NCBI GenBank assembly: GCA_900175165.2
Contig: FWWN02000674.1
Location: forward strand, 3,628-67,627
DNA: 64,000 bases
Direction: 5' to 3'
DNA from: Rhizomucor pusillus
Taxonomy: Eukaryota > Mucoromycota > Mucoromycetes > Mucorales > Lichtheimiaceae
Shown piece after piece: positions 62,105-64,000 of this stretch; position 1 is the stretch's first letter, and each line of letters begins with the position of its first letter. Made by a program: the position numbers and the translations under genes. The notes under the pieces were generated by a model that saw nothing but the letters and a program-made list of their open reading frames with translations, made no database searches and had not been told where the DNA came from.

Positions 62105-62974
62105 TTATTTTGTGGTGTGAGCAACGTACAAAGGATGTCGTTCGCCGACAACAAAGGGAAGCGTTGCTCTTTGGTAATAGTTATCATACATTTCAATGTT
62201 ATCTATGACTGTATCCAACAGATGAGCCTGGCCGGCAAACACTCCAGGAGGGTCAGCAAAGGATATGGCGGTGATATGAACGTGGAAATGGTAGTAACTT
62301 GGCTGATAATGCACAAAAAGACGCATGTCCCTCTTGTCGAGATCGTATTTCTCTTTGACAAGCTTGTATGCTGTGTCACGGATATCCTTCAGTAAAGGCA
62401 AATGTTGCCTGTTCAAGGACCGCAGTGACAAGAGGTCGCTGCGCATGACAATCGCGACCCAATAGAGGGATTCTCGTGTACCGTCCCATTTCATATCTGG
62501 AAGTATCACAAAACCGGATGTAGGGTCGTGATTGTGGAATACCACACGCTCAGCCTCGGATTTGCCCTCGAGAATATTCCTCACCCATTGGGTGCGCTCC
62601 GGCGGTAAACTTTGTATGTACGGCAACGTGGTTTCTTTGTACATGGCGGGAGTTTCAACAATCATATGCCGTGGTTGATCCTCATACTTTTTGATATGGA
62701 GTTCCGTTGCAGGATAGATCATTTTGATGCGCGTGTCAGCAGAGTCGAGGCGGACGTGTCCGACTCCCCAGCTGTAAATGTTGTTCTCATTGACATCTTG
62801 GAGATCTAGAGCATGACTTGCCAGCTGAGGAAAGTCTTGATCTTCATACTTCGTCTTTTCAAACGACAAAATAGCAGGTTCCTGGTTGATACGACCAAGC
62901 AGGTACGCGTGCTTTGTTCTGGTGTCGTGCGATAACACTCGTTCAAACTGGAAGTCTCGGAGAGCTTGCTGCAT
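62105..62974 (-). CDS. DCS1: Scavenger mRNA decapping enzyme DcpS/Dcs1 (HIT family)
   Basis: Hydrolyses m7GpppN left after 3'-5' mRNA decay, releasing m7GMP. Single exon, 289 residues, from the ATG at 62974. The frame stays open to an ATG at 63082, but those 36 residues are unlike DcpS and lie in the short shared promoter, so the inner start is preferred. The catalytic histidine triad HYQPSYYHFHVHI is at about residues 222-234 (HFHVH 229-233). The domain-swapped N-terminal half is seen in FERVLSHD, HAYLLGRI and the block ending SWGVGHVRLD. Slightly shorter than yeast Dcs1 (350) and human DcpS (337), mainly at the N-terminus. Shares the RNA-decay theme with nearby LSM2. Confidence 0.92.
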   Translation of the reverse strand: MQQALRDFQFERVLSHDTRTKHAYLLGRINQEPAILSFEKTKYEDQDFPQLASHALDLQDVNENNIYSWGVGHVRLDSADTRIKMIYPATELHIKKYEDQPRHMIVETPAMYKETTLPYIQSLPPERTQWVRNILEGKSEAERVVFHNHDPTSGFVILPDMKWDGTRESLYWVAIVMRSDLLSLRSLNRQHLPLLKDIRDTAYKLVKEKYDLDKRDMRLFVHYQPSYYHFHVHITAISFADPPGVFAGQAHLLDTVIDNIEMYDNYYQRATLPFVVGERHPLYVAHTTK

Positions 62975-63162
62975 GGTACCTTCCAGAAACAGACACGCGA
63001 CTGTTGAGAGAGATGGGACTTGAGTGCCACGAAAGGGCCAAGTAAAGAAAAAAAAGAGGGAACGAATTTTCGGGGGGACCAATTCCCACTTGCCGAGTTC
63101 ACCTTTCCTTCTTCATCTCTCTCTCCCGTTTCCTAATATTTCTCTCTCTTTTTCTCCCTCCA
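62975..63162. promoter_or_regulatory. Bidirectional promoter between DcpS and the disordered-protein gene
   Basis: 188 bp between divergent starts. The right half is CT-rich (TTTCTCTCTCTTTTTCTCCC near 63138), a common fungal leader feature. Inferred from position. Confidence 0.45.
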
Positions 63163-64000
63163 ATGGCTCCCATGCCCCACAAAAGTGCTTTCCAGCCGAA
63201 GGATCCACGGATAATCAATCTATACGAGGATGACGACGACGAAGACGAACTCGACGACTGGAGCTTAACCACAACGTCGGATGTGACACCCCGTCCGAGG
63301 CGCAGAAAGACAGGAACGCAGGCTCTCGTCGAGTTTCTCAACAATACTAGCCCGGAAGAGTTCCAGAAAGACACGCCGAAACGATCGTCTAATCTGTTCT
63401 TCCGCCGTCGCAAGAACAAACCTCCCCGCCATCCGCAATCGACTACATCATCTACGACATCTGCAGCAACTCTACCACCTTACAGACGCATTGATGCTCC
63501 CAATACTATTCAAAGGAAAAATTACGTTGAAATTATTCCTAATGCTATTGTACAGCGTGAACCTTCAACGTCGACGCGGAATATAAGCCGGACTCCCTCT
63601 ATCACCTCCAACTCGGTTGTACGACGCAGTGTGATTAGCAATAGCGATCAGCAACAGCAACAACAGCAACAGAGCCCAATCTTGCCCACCAATAAGCTCT
63701 CGAAAAAACGGGAATCGAGTCTTTACAGCGACTCGTTGCGGCACTCGTTATCTATCAAGAGCTACGGTAGCAACAACTATGCATCCCTCCGCGGACGACC
63801 GTTAATGCGGCAGGACACTGATGTTACGTTGTCAACCAAAATGAGTGGCCCGCTCGCACGCCGCTCAAGTGAGCATACGTCCGGCGGTAACAATGTAGCG
63901 TATCAACAAATGCTAAGCTTTGCATCTGCCGAGCAGGATATATACGAACAACCGCAGCAACAAGAACAACAGCAACAGGAAGAACGTGAAATGAAAGCTA
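63163..64000 (+). CDS. Large disordered Ser/Gln-rich protein, N-terminal part (runs off the window)
   Basis: Unidentified. An open frame of 279 codons from the ATG at 63163 to the window edge, with no stop and no needed splice. The start is followed by an acidic run (EDDDDEDELDD, about 23-33). At about residues 52-66 comes TGTQALVEFLNNTSPEEF, which resembles a short motif (ALADFL-x-NT-x-P) that I recall from several uncharacterised fungal proteins. The rest is basic and rich in Ser, Thr, Arg and Gln, with two Gln runs (near residues 165 and 265). No folded domain is visible. It could be a signalling scaffold, but that is a guess. Confidence 0.75.
   Translation, partial: MAPMPHKSAFQPKDPRIINLYEDDDDEDELDDWSLTTTSDVTPRPRRRKTGTQALVEFLNNTSPEEFQKDTPKRSSNLFFRRRKNKPPRHPQSTTSSTTSAATLPPYRRIDAPNTIQRKNYVEIIPNAIVQREPSTSTRNISRTPSITSNSVVRRSVISNSDQQQQQQQQSPILPTNKLSKKRESSLYSDSLRHSLSIKSYGSNNYASLRGRPLMRQDTDVTLSTKMSGPLARRSSEHTSGGNNVAYQQMLSFASAEQDIYEQPQQQEQQQQEEREMKA

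Overview
The window is a stretch of nuclear DNA from an early-diverging filamentous fungus, most likely Mucoromycota (order Mucorales). I base this on the many short introns (about 50-80 nt) with GT-AG and some GC-AG ends, fungal versions of every recognisable protein, several secreted GH31 alpha-glucosidase paralogues, a non-LTR (LINE) relic, and moderate GC content. The genus cannot be fixed by eye. All gene models were built by hand from reading frames, splice signals and family conservation. Nearly all exon phases close exactly, and the exceptions are stated. One 50-base run of N marks an assembly gap.

Layout. 0-4.5 kb: a HECT ubiquitin ligase of the HUL5/UBE3C type (minus strand, cut at the window edge before its catalytic cysteine) and a divergent PIG-F/GPI11 gene. 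4.7-8.8 kb: two related C2H2 zinc-finger regulators, both minus strand. 10.7-14.7 kb: phosphomannomutase SEC53 and an NCS2 purine (uric acid/xanthine type) permease whose promoter is rich in GATA sites. 15.6-23.3 kb: two tandem secreted GH31 alpha-glucosidases; a third copy lies at 40.5-43.7 kb. Between them are ribosomal protein eL8, a TMEM50/Vps68 membrane protein, a Gap1-type RasGAP, a 2087-residue HEATR5/Laa1 protein and a decayed LINE.

44-50.5 kb: a TTC7/Ypp1 TPR protein, the GINS subunit PSF2 and a nucleoside diphosphate kinase with an organelle-type N-terminus. 50.9 kb: a small pogo-like MITE. 52.7-57.1 kb: a Pap1-like bZIP factor and a membrane-anchored GT5 glucosyltransferase. 58-64 kb: a dense block of LSM2, CAF-1 p60 (CAC2), BUB3, the scavenger decapping enzyme DcpS, and the start of a long disordered protein.

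Most genes are conserved housekeeping genes with no common pathway; the order shows no metabolic cluster. Thematic links are nutrient capture (three alpha-glucosidases, purine permease) and glycosylation/GPI precursors (SEC53, GPI11). The most unusual signals are not one gene system. They are: (i) about 7 of roughly 111 introns that seem to use a GC donor, (ii) a foldback repeat around an unidentified coding-like segment near 29.7-30.05 kb, (iii) the pogo-like MITE, (iv) the LINE relic with a 3' hairpin, and (v) the type II membrane GT5 enzyme.
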